Of a stretch of 64,000 bases of DNA, positions 1 through 8,219 are shown piece by piece. Within the stretch, counting starts at the first letter, position 1, and the number at the start of each line of letters is the position of its first letter. The stretch is from CAXSBR01 sp964252015 (GTDB taxonomy: Bacteria > Actinomycetota > Actinomycetes > Mycobacteriales > Jatrophihabitantaceae): contig CAXULW010000013.1 in NCBI GenBank assembly GCA_964252015.1, positions 1-64,000 on the forward strand. Direction: 5' to 3'. Made by a program: the position numbers and the translations under genes. The notes beneath the pieces were generated by a model. That model saw only the letters and a program-made list of their open reading frames with translations. It searched no databases and was not told the origin of the DNA.

Positions 1-140
1 TCCTCGACAGCATCGCCAGATACTGCGCCCGAATTAACGACTCAGGACACTAGCGGGACGCCGGCAGTAATGGCCAGCGCAGCGTGCGGCAAGTTGCGCC
101 GCCGACGGCCGACCGTTCCCGGCTTCGCACAGGACGCGGG

Positions 141-548
141 TCAATCGGGTGAGATGATCTCGAGCGTGGGCAGCAGGTCCAGGTGGCGGGGTCGGTCGCG
201 AGTCAGCAGCGCCCGACCGGTCGTGGCGGCATGAGCGGCGATGTAGAAGTCAGGTAGCGGCGATCGGCGGATACCGCCGCCACGGCGATACTGGAGGAAG
301 CAACGTCCGGCCAGGAACGCGGCCTCCCACGGCAGATCCTCGCGTTCGATGAGGAGCGGGAGCGCCGCATCGAGATCCTCGATCCGTTCGAAGCCGACCG
401 ATAGTTCAGCAAAGATCAGCTGGTTTATGGCCACCGGTCCGGCATCGAAAGCGATAGCGAGCTGTGCCGCGGACCAAGCGCCCCAGTGCGGATCGTCGGT
501 GAACACGTCGAGCAGCACGTTCGAGTCAACGAGCGTGCGACGCGCCAT
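141..548 (-). CDS. vapC: VapC-type PIN-domain ribonuclease toxin
   Basis: This is a 135-residue PIN-domain protein, the usual VapC length. The metal-binding acidic residues of the family are visible: Asp8 in VDSNVLLD, Glu48 in the FAELSVG region, Asp100 in LPDFYIAAHA and Asp117 in LLTRDRPRH. VapC toxins are Mg-dependent RNases that cleave tRNA or rRNA and are held inactive by VapB. The ATG start lies 3 nt after the stop of the AbrB-type antitoxin, so the two form one transcript. It sits directly downstream of the sarcosine oxidase operon but is very probably driven by its own promoter at the palindrome near 788-815. The target RNA cannot be inferred. The call as a PIN toxin is secure. Confidence 0.9.
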   Translation of the reverse strand: MARRTLVDSNVLLDVFTDDPHWGAWSAAQLAIAFDAGPVAINQLIFAELSVGFERIEDLDAALPLLIEREDLPWEAAFLAGRCFLQYRRGGGIRRSPLPDFYIAAHAATTGRALLTRDRPRHLDLLPTLEIISPD

Positions 549-551
549 GAC

Positions 552-773
552 TCAAGACTCACCCCGGGTGAGGGCCATGATCTGGTCGGTCGTCATCGCC
601 AGACGGCGCCCGCGCATCTGCGCCACCAACGCAGCGCCGCTTCCATTCTCCCGGCGAACGAGCCGAACGGAATTGCCGTCGATCTCGAAGTCGACCTCGC
701 TACCGGGCTCAACACCGAGCTGGCGACGCACGGCCTGTGGGATGGTCACCTGACCTTTACTCGTGACGCGCAT
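552..773 (-). CDS. vapB: AbrB/MazE-type antitoxin (VapB)
   Basis: This 73-residue protein has an N-terminal swapped-hairpin AbrB DNA-binding domain (residues 1-42, MRVTSKGQVTIPQAVRRQLG then SEVDFEIDGNSVRLV). The C-terminal tail from about residue 45 would wrap around and inhibit the PIN toxin. Antitoxins of this class repress their own operon by binding a palindrome, and a perfect 12-bp inverted repeat lies 14 nt upstream of its ATG. The order antitoxin then toxin with a 3-nt gap is the standard arrangement. Confidence 0.9.
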   Translation of the reverse strand: MRVTSKGQVTIPQAVRRQLGVEPGSEVDFEIDGNSVRLVRRENGSGAALVAQMRGRRLAMTTDQIMALTRGES

Positions 774-787
774 GAAGCCATCTTACC

Positions 788-815
788 CGAGGTAATACCA
801 TTCGGTATTACCTCG
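788..815 (-). promoter_or_regulatory. Palindromic operator of vapBC
   Basis: The site reads CGAGGTAATACC, 4 nt, then GGTATTACCTCG: a perfect 12-bp inverted repeat. It fills most of the 44 bp between the soxG stop and the vapB start, and is AT-rich compared with its surroundings. By analogy with other vapBC operons it is probably the antitoxin-binding operator and overlaps the core promoter. It could also fold as a hairpin at the end of the sox transcript, but no T-tract follows. Confidence 0.7.
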
Positions 816-817
816 TT

Positions 818-1417
818 CTACCAGGACGAGGTGTACTCGGCGGCGGCGTCGAGGAGCCAGGTGGCCAGGTACGGGGCGAAGGACGGGCGGACCAGGATGA
901 GGAACGCCGGCGAGCGCTCGAAGTCGGCGGGCTGTTCCTGGGGGGCGATGAGGACGACGTTGGCCAGGGCGAGCCGGGTCTGTGCACATGTGCCCCGCAG
1001 GAACTGCGCGGCGTGCAGGTCGAGCCCGCAACCGTGGGCCAGGACGTCCCGCGCGGCCGGACCGGACAGGCGCAGCACCGTGCGGGCGGCCGACACGTCG
1101 ACCACGGACACCGGCGCGAAAGCCGCAGCACGCACCGCGGATTCGAGATCGGGTCGACGGTCGGGGCTGAGTACCAGCCATTCGTCGGGGCCGAGCCAGA
1201 CGAGCTGACCCGTCGCCGTCGTGATGACCGTATTGGGGGCGAGTGGCAGCGGCCCGCCCAACGCGTCGGTGAGTGAGCCAGCTGCGTTCGGTTCGATCCG
1301 GAGATTCACCTGCTGCCACAACGGTTCCTCGCGCAGCTCCAGCGCACCGGCACTGCCCCGGGACGCTTCGGTGAAGAGATCCGCGAACCCGCCCAACGGG
1401 GTCCGGTCAACCGTCAC
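818..1417 (-). CDS. soxG: Sarcosine oxidase gamma subunit
   Basis: This 199-residue protein matches the small gamma subunit of heterotetrameric sarcosine oxidase, recognisable by LWQQVNLRI, LWLGPDEWLV-like and VDVSAARTVLRLSG segments. The complex oxidatively demethylates sarcosine to glycine and transfers the one-carbon unit to tetrahydrofolate in the cytoplasm. The gamma chain is related to part of the GcvT fold and has no redox centre of its own. The GTG start has a strong GAGGGGG ribosome site and overlaps the end of soxA by 11 nt, so translation is probably coupled. It is the last sox gene in a B-D-A-G order. Confidence 0.92.
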   Translation of the reverse strand: MTVDRTPLGGFADLFTEASRGSAGALELREEPLWQQVNLRIEPNAAGSLTDALGGPLPLAPNTVITTATGQLVWLGPDEWLVLSPDRRPDLESAVRAAAFAPVSVVDVSAARTVLRLSGPAARDVLAHGCGLDLHAAQFLRGTCAQTRLALANVVLIAPQEQPADFERSPAFLILVRPSFAPYLATWLLDAAAEYTSSW

Positions 1418-4103
1418 GGCGGGCCCCCTCGGGATCGACGAAAACCGGCTCGACCACGTCCACGGCCACGGTGTGATCCCCGATGACGGCGTGGATCTGC
1501 GTACCGATTCGTTCCCGGCCGGCGTGCACCAACGCGAGGGCGAACGTTCGCTCCAACTCCGCGCTCAGGTACGACGAGGTGACGAAGCCGAGCATCGTCA
1601 CCGGCGGTGCCCCGAACTCAGCCTCGGCCACGAGCTGCGTTCCCTCGGTGAGACGACGCATTGGATCCACCGCTAGCAGCCCGACGAGTTGCTTGCGATC
1701 GGTGCGTTGGTTCTCGACCCGGGTGTAGGACCTCTTGCCGATGAAGTCGGCCTTCTTCTTGGAAACGGCCCAACCCATACCGAGGTCGAACGGCGTAACC
1801 GTGCCGTCGGTTTCCTGGCCGACGATGGGATAACCCTTCTCCGCCCGCAGGACGTGCATCGTCTCGGTGCCGTACGGGGTGATGCCGTGGGGTGCACCGG
1901 CCGCGGCGATCGCCTGCCACAGCGCATATCCCTGCGTCCAGGCCACGTTGATCTCGTAGGCCAGCTCACCGGAGAAACTGATCCGGCACACGCGCGCGTC
2001 CAGTCCGGCGACGACCGCGTCACGCCAGGTCATGAACGGGAAGCTCTCGTTGTCCACGGCCAGGTCGCCGGCCAGCCCGGCCAGCACCTCGCGCGAGCGC
2101 GGCCCGACCAACGCCACCGTGGCCCACTGCTCGGTGACGGAGGTGAACCACACCTGTAAGTGCGGCCATTCCGTCTGCTGCCACTCCTCGAACCGGTCGA
2201 GCACGGCCGCGGCGTTGCCGGTGGTCGTGGTGACCAGAAACCGATCCTGGGCCAGACGCATCACGGTGCCGTCGTCGAAGATCATGCCGTCCGCGTTGGC
2301 CATCAGGCCGTAACGGATCGAGCCGACCTTCAGGGACGAGATCAGGTTCGTGTACAGCAGATCCAGGAACTTCGGCGCATCGGGACCCTGCACCTCGATC
2401 TTGCCCAGCGTCGACGCGTCCATGAACGCCGCCGACGTCCGGGCCGCAGCGCATTCGCGCAGCACGGCCGCATCCATGCCCTCACCCGCCCGGGCGTAGA
2501 ACCACGGCCGCTTCCACTGCCCGACGTTCTCGAACGCCGCACCGTGCTCGACGTGCCACTGGTGGATGCTGGTGACCCGGACCGGATCGAGCAGGGCCCC
2601 GCCGGCGCGTCCGGCCAGGGCGGCGAACGCAACCGGCGTGTACGGCCCGCGGTAGGTGGTGGTGCCGATCTCGGCCACCTCGCGATCCAGCGCGGCCGCC
2701 ACCACCGCCGAGGCGAGCACACCGGAGGTCTTGCCCTGGTCCTGCGCCGTGCCGGTGGTCGTGTAGCGCTTGACGTGCTCGACCGAGCGCATGCCGGTCA
2801 TGGTGGCCCGCCGCAGGTCGGCCACGGTCACGTCGCGTTGCAGATCGACAAAGCTCACGCTCGGGTCGGCTGGTTCGACGAACCAGCACGGCTCGACCGG
2901 ATCGAGACCGTCGCCGTTCGCGGCACCGATGACGGTCACCGCCTGACGTGACGATGCCGGCACGAACGCGGCGATGCCGCCCGACCACCGGGTCGTGCCG
3001 CCGGATTGGCTGAACAGGTGCACCGCCGGGTTCCAGCCTCCCGAGACGGCGACCAGATCGATTTCGTACCTGGCCGCGGCGGTACCGTCCCGGCGGACCA
3101 CGTTGACCGACTCGACGTGGTCTTTCCCATGGGCCTGATCGATCACGCAGCCGCGGTGCACGGGGATGCTGGCGAGCGAAGCTTGCGGCGCGGATACCAC
3201 ATGGTTGCGGGTGTCGACGACGGCGACGACCTCGATCCCCGCCGCGGCCAGGTCGATGGCCGCGGCGTAGGCGCTGTCGTTGTCGGTGAACACGACGGCC
3301 CGTTCACCGGGTCTGATGCCATAGCGATTCACGTAGGACCGCGCCGCACCGGCCAGCATGACCCCGGGCAAATCGTTGCCGGCAAAGGCGATCGGGCGCT
3401 CGTGGGCCCCGGTGGCCAGGACGACATGAGCGGCCCGGATGCGCAGCAACCGCTCCCGGGCCACGTGCGCCGGCGCCCCCGCGCCCAGGTGATTCGTCCG
3501 CCGCTGCACGGCCAGCACGAAGTTGTCGTCGTTGTAGGCGAACGCGGTCGTGCGGCTCAGTACGCGCACGTTCGGCGCAGCGGTCAGTTCCGCCACCGCC
3601 GCTTCGGTCGCTCCGAGGTCCCGCCCCGAGTCGAGCGACCAGCCGCCCGGCTCGGCCCGTTCGTCGACCAGGATCACCCGGACCCCGGACCGGCCGGCGT
3701 TGACCGCAGCGGCCATACCGGCCGGCCCGCCGCCGACGACCAGGACCTCACAGTGCAGGTAGGACGAGTCGTAGCGGGCTGGGTCTGCCCGGTCGGCCAG
3801 CCGCCCCTGCCCGGCCAGCGACGAGGCCACCAGGCCGTCGTACAGGTCGATCATGGTGGCGGCCACCATCGGCTCCGGGAACGGCGCCTCGATCTGCACC
3901 ACCGCACTCGGCTCCTCGGGACCGCAGGAGACGATGCCGCGGGGACGGCCGAGGGCGACGCTGGTGGCGACCCGGTGCACCCCGTTGGCCAGCAGGGCCG
4001 ATGCGAGCGTATCCCCGCGGAAGCCCTCGAGAAGCTGACCATCAAAGGTGAACGGCACCGGGTGGGCGCGGTCGATCCGGCCGCCCTTGCTCAGGCGGCT
4101 CAC
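1407..4103 (-). CDS. soxA: Sarcosine oxidase alpha subunit
   Basis: This 898-residue protein has the full alpha-subunit architecture. Residues about 10-100 form a ferredoxin-like [2Fe-2S]-fold domain, which in this family lacks the cluster. An NAD-binding Rossmann motif follows (VLVVGGGPAGMAAAV, about residue 120), then a second dinucleotide fold around VVLATGAHERP. From about residue 510 there is a GcvT-like folate-binding aminomethyltransferase region, including YGTETMHVLRAEKGY and GMGWAVSKKK. It is somewhat shorter than the roughly 960 residues of characterised homologues. The GTG start overlaps the soxD stop as GTGA. The C-terminal domain is where formaldehyde is captured as 5,10-methylene-tetrahydrofolate. 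Confidence 0.95.
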   Translation of the reverse strand: MSRLSKGGRIDRAHPVPFTFDGQLLEGFRGDTLASALLANGVHRVATSVALGRPRGIVSCGPEEPSAVVQIEAPFPEPMVAATMIDLYDGLVASSLAGQGRLADRADPARYDSSYLHCEVLVVGGGPAGMAAAVNAGRSGVRVILVDERAEPGGWSLDSGRDLGATEAAVAELTAAPNVRVLSRTTAFAYNDDNFVLAVQRRTNHLGAGAPAHVARERLLRIRAAHVVLATGAHERPIAFAGNDLPGVMLAGAARSYVNRYGIRPGERAVVFTDNDSAYAAAIDLAAAGIEVVAVVDTRNHVVSAPQASLASIPVHRGCVIDQAHGKDHVESVNVVRRDGTAAARYEIDLVAVSGGWNPAVHLFSQSGGTTRWSGGIAAFVPASSRQAVTVIGAANGDGLDPVEPCWFVEPADPSVSFVDLQRDVTVADLRRATMTGMRSVEHVKRYTTTGTAQDQGKTSGVLASAVVAAALDREVAEIGTTTYRGPYTPVAFAALAGRAGGALLDPVRVTSIHQWHVEHGAAFENVGQWKRPWFYARAGEGMDAAVLRECAAARTSAAFMDASTLGKIEVQGPDAPKFLDLLYTNLISSLKVGSIRYGLMANADGMIFDDGTVMRLAQDRFLVTTTTGNAAAVLDRFEEWQQTEWPHLQVWFTSVTEQWATVALVGPRSREVLAGLAGDLAVDNESFPFMTWRDAVVAGLDARVCRISFSGELAYEINVAWTQGYALWQAIAAAGAPHGITPYGTETMHVLRAEKGYPIVGQETDGTVTPFDLGMGWAVSKKKADFIGKRSYTRVENQRTDRKQLVGLLAVDPMRRLTEGTQLVAEAEFGAPPVTMLGFVTSSYLSAELERTFALALVHAGRERIGTQIHAVIGDHTVAVDVVEPVFVDPEGARRDG

Positions 4104-4402
4104 AAGTCACCTGAGTCGGAGGCGGTGTCCAGGGCCGGGGCCGGGGCCGCCCCGACGTACGTGGTGAGCAACTGGCCGGTGGCGGTGTCGCGAACGGCGT
4201 TGAACCACCTGCGGCAGCCGGCGGTGTGACTCCACCGTTCGTTGAAGCGGCCCTTGGGGTTGGCCCGGTAGAACAGGTAGTGCGCCCACTGAATATCGTC
4301 GAGGGCGTAGGGATCGGCCGGGTACGGCACGTGGGCCGCGCCGCCGTAGTGGAACTCGTCCTCGTTGCGTCGCCCGCACCACGGGCAGGTGATCAGCAGC
4401 AT
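4100..4402 (-). CDS. soxD: Sarcosine oxidase delta subunit
   Basis: This 100-residue zinc-binding subunit carries the delta signature: CPWCG near the N terminus (Cys6, Cys9), and a later HTAGCRRWFN segment supplying further ligands. In the family this subunit binds one zinc and packs against alpha, with no catalytic role shown. The ATG start follows the soxB stop by 12 nt and its stop overlaps soxA by 4 nt, the standard operon layout. The C-terminal 15 residues are Ala/Pro-rich and probably disordered. Confidence 0.95.
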   Translation of the reverse strand: MLLITCPWCGRRNEDEFHYGGAAHVPYPADPYALDDIQWAHYLFYRANPKGRFNERWSHTAGCRRWFNAVRDTATGQLLTTYVGAAPAPALDTASDSGDL

Positions 4403-4414
4403 GTCGCTCGCACC

Positions 4415-5677
4415 TCAGTGGGCCACGGCGGCGGCGCCGTGCTCGTCAACCAGCGCGCCCGTGGTGAATCGTTCCAGGGTGAACGGGACGGCCAGGGGGT
4501 GTGGGCGTCCGTTGGCGATGGTGTCGGCGTACACCCACCCCACCCCGGGGGTGGCCTTGAACCCCCCGGTACCCCAGCCGCAGTTGACGTACATGTCCCG
4601 CACCGGGGTCAGCCCGACGATGGCCGACGCGTCGGGGGTGACGTCGACGATCCCGCCCCAGGTGCGCAGCATGTGCGCCCGGGCGAAGATCGGGAACAAC
4701 TCCACCGCCGCGGCCATCTGGGCCTCGATGATGTGGAACGCGCCGCGCTGGGTGTAGGAGTTGTACGCGTCCACCCCCGCCCCCATCACCAGTTCCCCCT
4801 TGTGGGCCTGGCTGACGTAGACGTGAACCGCGTTCGACATGACCACCGTGGGATGCACCGGTGCCAGCAGCTCGGACACCAGTGCCTGCAGGGGATGGGA
4901 CTGGATCGGCAGGTCGAAGCCGGCCATGGCGGCCACCACGGAGGAATGCCCGGCCGCGGCCAGGGCGATAGACCCGGCCGCGATCCGGCCGCGGGTGGTC
5001 CGCACGGCAACTGCACGACCGTCGACCACCTCGACCCCGGTGACCTCGCAGTTCTGGATCAGGTCCACGCCCAGCGCGTCGGCCTTGCGGGCGAAGCCCC
5101 AGGCCACGTAGTCGTGCTTGGCGATACCAGCCCGGGCCTGATAGGTCGCGCCCATGACGGGGTAGCGGATGCCGTCGTCGATGTTGACGATCGGGCAGAT
5201 CTCCTTGACCTGCTTGGGATCCAGCCATTCCGCGTCCACACCGTTGAGGCGGTTGGCCTCGACCCGCCGCACGCTCTCCCTTACGTCCTGCGGGTTGTGG
5301 GCCAGGTTGAGCACGCCGCGCTGGCTGAACAGGATCGGGTAGTCCAGCTCCTCCTCTAGGGTTTCCCACAGCTTGAGCGAGTGCTCGTAGATGCCGGCAC
5401 TCGCGTCCCAGAGGTAGTTGGAGCGGATGATCGTGGTGTTGCGGGCCATGTTGCCGCCGGCCAGCCAGCCCTTCTCCAACACGGCGACGTTGGTGATGCC
5501 GTGGTTGCGGGCCAGGTAGTAGGCCGTGGCCAGGCCGTGACCGCCGCCGCCGACGATGACCACGTCGTAGGACGGTTTCGGATCGGGGTTGCGCCAGAGG
5601 AAATCGGGGTGTTCCGGCAGTGCGGCACTGACCGGGGGAGCTGTGGTCGCCGGGGTTTCCGTGGAACGTGAGCTCAT
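4415..5677 (-). CDS. soxB: Sarcosine oxidase beta subunit
   Basis: This 420-residue flavoprotein of the D-amino-acid oxidase fold has its FAD-binding motif YDVVIVGGGGHGLATAYYLA at about residues 37-56. It ends with the conserved GWGTGGFKATPG segment. The beta chain carries the non-covalent FAD where sarcosine is oxidised and the covalent FMN that passes electrons to oxygen. The ATG at 5677 was chosen because it begins directly before the alignable N-terminal LPEHPDFLWRNP segment and lies 13 nt after the dimethylglycine oxidase stop. The open frame continues upstream, but only as antisense-like composition within the previous gene. The start codon sits inside a 17-bp tandem duplication. Confidence 0.94.
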   Translation of the reverse strand: MSSRSTETPATTAPPVSAALPEHPDFLWRNPDPKPSYDVVIVGGGGHGLATAYYLARNHGITNVAVLEKGWLAGGNMARNTTIIRSNYLWDASAGIYEHSLKLWETLEEELDYPILFSQRGVLNLAHNPQDVRESVRRVEANRLNGVDAEWLDPKQVKEICPIVNIDDGIRYPVMGATYQARAGIAKHDYVAWGFARKADALGVDLIQNCEVTGVEVVDGRAVAVRTTRGRIAAGSIALAAAGHSSVVAAMAGFDLPIQSHPLQALVSELLAPVHPTVVMSNAVHVYVSQAHKGELVMGAGVDAYNSYTQRGAFHIIEAQMAAAVELFPIFARAHMLRTWGGIVDVTPDASAIVGLTPVRDMYVNCGWGTGGFKATPGVGWVYADTIANGRPHPLAVPFTLERFTTGALVDEHGAAAVAH

Positions 5678-5707
5678 CCGCGCAACCTGGTCATCCGCGC
5701 AGCCTGG
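5674..5707. repeat. 17-bp tandem duplication at gene junction
   Basis: Two adjacent 17-bp units (5674-5690 and 5691-5707) differ at one base; each reads TCATCCGCGCRACCTGG or its near twin on the plus strand. On the coding strand each unit contains GCGCGGATGA. The first copy supplies the dimethylglycine oxidase stop and the second the soxB ATG. Removing one copy would restore a 4-nt ATGA overlap, so the present 13-nt gap probably arose by duplication of an ancestral overlap. Confidence 0.85.
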
Positions 5708-8123
5708 ACATCGCGGCGTCGAACAGGGGCTCCGCGGCCACCGTGGCCGGCACCCGCCGGTCGAAGTAGCCGATCCGCACCGACGTTCCGGGCTCGGCCA
5801 ACTCGGCCGGCAGCCAGGCGTAGGCGATGCCGTGAGCAACCGTGTACCCGTACGCGGCGCTGGTGACGTAGCCGACGCAGTCCGCGCCGGAGAACACCGG
5901 TTCCTTGCCCATCACGACCTCGGTCCCGGTGTTCAGACATGTGAGCCGCCGCCGAACGGTGCCCTTGCGGGCCAACACGGCGTCGCGGCCGGTGAAGGAC
6001 TCCTTGTCCGCCTTGACCGCGAAACCGAGCCCGGCCTCGTACGGGTCGTGTTCGAACGTCATGTCCGCCCCGAAGGAGCGATATCCCTTCTCCAGGCGAA
6101 GGCTGACGAACGCACCGCGGCCGGCGGCGATGACGCCGTGCTCGTGCCCGGCCTGCCACAACAGGTCCCACAGGCGCAGCCCGTGGTCGGCGGTCGTGTA
6201 CAGCTCCCAGCCGAGTTCGCCGACGTAGGACAGCCGCAGCGCCGTCACCGGCACGCTGCCCAGGTAGGTCGAACGGCCGCGGAAGTACTTCAACCCGGTG
6301 TTGCTGAAGTCCCCGTCGGTCAGCCCGGCCAGCACGTCCCGGGCCTTGGGACCCCACAGCCCGATGCACGTCGTGCCCGGCGTGATGTCGCGGACCGTCA
6401 CCGTGCCCGCCGCCGGGAGCCGGCGGGTGAGCCAGTCCAGGTCGAGGTTGCCGTTGGCGCCGACCTGGAACCGCTCGGCGCCCAGCCGGGCGATGGTCAC
6501 GTCGCTGCGGATCCCGCCGGCCTCGTCCAGCAGCAGGCAGTAGGTGATCGCGCCCACCGACTTGCTCACGTCGCCGGTGACCATGTCCTGCAGGAACTCG
6601 GTCGCGCCCGGGCCGCTGACTTCGAGACGTTTCAGCGCGGTCATGTCGTACATGGCCACGGCTTCCCGGGTGTACTGCGCCTCCGCCCCGACGATGGGTG
6701 ACCAGAACCGGCCCGCCCAGTCGTTGGGGGTCGGGATGTCGCGGCCGGCCACCAGCCCGGCGTTGGCCTCGTACCACTGCGGGCGCTCCCACCCGTTGGC
6801 TTCGAGGAACACCGCGCCGAGCTCACGTTGCCTTTGTACGAAGGGCGAAACGCGGATCGGGCGCAGCGTCTTGGGCGGGTCCAGCGGGTGCAGGATGTCG
6901 TAGACCTCAATGAAGTTCTGGCTGTCCCGGGCCAGTACGTAGTCGGGGGCGAGCTGGTGCGGTTCGAACCGGTTGACGTCGCACTCGTGCAGGTCGAACG
7001 ACGAGCAGTAGCCGTCGATGATCCACTCGGCCATGGCTCGACCGACGCCGGCCGAATGGGTGACCCAGACCGCCTCCGCCACCCAGAACCCCTCCACCAC
7101 AGGCGATTCGCCCATCAGCGGCATGTTGTCGGTCGTGAACGAGAACAACCCGTTGATGCCCTCGGCGATCGTGGCCTCGCGCGTCAGCGGGAGCAGCTCC
7201 TTGGTCTGCTTCCAGGCCTCGTCGAAATCGGCCGGAGTGAACGCCAGCACCGAGGGCATCACCTCGGCGGTGTAGACGCTCGGGATGTCCTGGGCGTGGA
7301 CGGGCATGGGTCGGTGGCCGTAGTAGCCGATGCCGATGCTGTCGAACCGCTCGCGGTAGTAGAGGTCCTGGTCCTGGTGGCGCAGGATCGGCAGCACCGC
7401 TTCCCGCTCGGCGCCGGCCACGGTCGGCACCGAAGTCGTCCAGGCCAGCTGGTGTGCCAACGGCGTCAGCGGCAGCGTCATTCCAACCTGGGCGGCGACC
7501 TTCGGCCCCCAGATACCCGCGCAGCACACGACGACGTCGGCCGCGATCTCGCCGCGATCGGTGCGCACGCCCACGACGTGGTCGCCGGCGGTGACGATGT
7601 CGAGCACCTCGTGCCGGTCCAGCACGCGCACCCCGTTCGCCCGGGCGCGCGACAGCTGGGCGTCGATCCCGCGCACCGCCTTGGCGATGCCGTCGGTGGG
7701 GGTGTACAGACCGCCGAGGACGAGCTCGGGGTCGAGCAGCGGATACCGGCGGACGGCTTCGGCCGCGTCGACGACCTGGCCGGGTACGCCCGCCGCGTGC
7801 AGCCAGCCCGCCCGTCGGTGCAGTTCGACCGCGCGCTCGGGGGTGGTGGCCACCTCGAGTCCACCCACCGGTAGGAACGCCGGGCCCTCGTCGCTGGACA
7901 GCGCGCGGAGCTTGTCGACGGTGTAGGTGGCCAGCTGGGTCATCGTCCGCGACGAGTTGGCCTGGAACACCAGGCCCGGCGCGTGCGACGACGAACCCCC
8001 GGCCGCCGGCAGCGGGCCCTGGTCGACGACGGTGATCCGGTCCCACCCGCGCAGGGCGAGTTCGTCGGCCAGGGCGGCGCCCACCACGCCCGCTCCGATG
8101 ACGACGACGCGCGGGCCAGGCAT
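5691..8123 (-). CDS. Dimethylglycine oxidase
   Basis: This 810-residue protein looks like a full-length homologue of Arthrobacter globiformis dimethylglycine oxidase (about 830 residues), and many segments match that enzyme as I remember it. Residues 4-18 hold the Rossmann motif VVVIGAGVVGAALAD. GGSSSHAPGLVF contains His47, corresponding to the histidine that binds FAD covalently. LPILRHQDQDLYYRE and VTHSAGVGRAMAE complete the oxidase half. The C-terminal half from about residue 430 is GcvT-like and folate-binding (YDMTALKRLEVSGPGA, RLSYVGELGWELYT). It demethylates N,N-dimethylglycine to sarcosine and traps the carbon on tetrahydrofolate. The ATG has a strong AAGAAGGAG ribosome site. It feeds directly into SoxBDAG. 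Confidence 0.93.
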   Translation of the reverse strand: MPGPRVVVIGAGVVGAALADELALRGWDRITVVDQGPLPAAGGSSSHAPGLVFQANSSRTMTQLATYTVDKLRALSSDEGPAFLPVGGLEVATTPERAVELHRRAGWLHAAGVPGQVVDAAEAVRRYPLLDPELVLGGLYTPTDGIAKAVRGIDAQLSRARANGVRVLDRHEVLDIVTAGDHVVGVRTDRGEIAADVVVCCAGIWGPKVAAQVGMTLPLTPLAHQLAWTTSVPTVAGAEREAVLPILRHQDQDLYYRERFDSIGIGYYGHRPMPVHAQDIPSVYTAEVMPSVLAFTPADFDEAWKQTKELLPLTREATIAEGINGLFSFTTDNMPLMGESPVVEGFWVAEAVWVTHSAGVGRAMAEWIIDGYCSSFDLHECDVNRFEPHQLAPDYVLARDSQNFIEVYDILHPLDPPKTLRPIRVSPFVQRQRELGAVFLEANGWERPQWYEANAGLVAGRDIPTPNDWAGRFWSPIVGAEAQYTREAVAMYDMTALKRLEVSGPGATEFLQDMVTGDVSKSVGAITYCLLLDEAGGIRSDVTIARLGAERFQVGANGNLDLDWLTRRLPAAGTVTVRDITPGTTCIGLWGPKARDVLAGLTDGDFSNTGLKYFRGRSTYLGSVPVTALRLSYVGELGWELYTTADHGLRLWDLLWQAGHEHGVIAAGRGAFVSLRLEKGYRSFGADMTFEHDPYEAGLGFAVKADKESFTGRDAVLARKGTVRRRLTCLNTGTEVVMGKEPVFSGADCVGYVTSAAYGYTVAHGIAYAWLPAELAEPGTSVRIGYFDRRVPATVAAEPLFDAAMSRLRG

Positions 8124-8219
8124 CAGACTCCTTCTTTCACAGGGATTGCTAAGCGGTGCTGCTGACCACGGTAGGCGACACCGGCCCGGGGTCGGACCGG
8201 TGCCACCACCCGTTTATCG

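Noticed and set aside
1..140. Gene at the left edge of the window
   Set aside because: No frame with codon bias or family motif extends in from the edge; it appears to be intergenic sequence downstream of vapC.
3006..4229. Long plus-strand open frame opposite soxA and soxD
   Set aside because: It is Gly/Arg/His/Asp-rich, has no family motifs and mirrors the strong codon bias of the genuine minus-strand genes.
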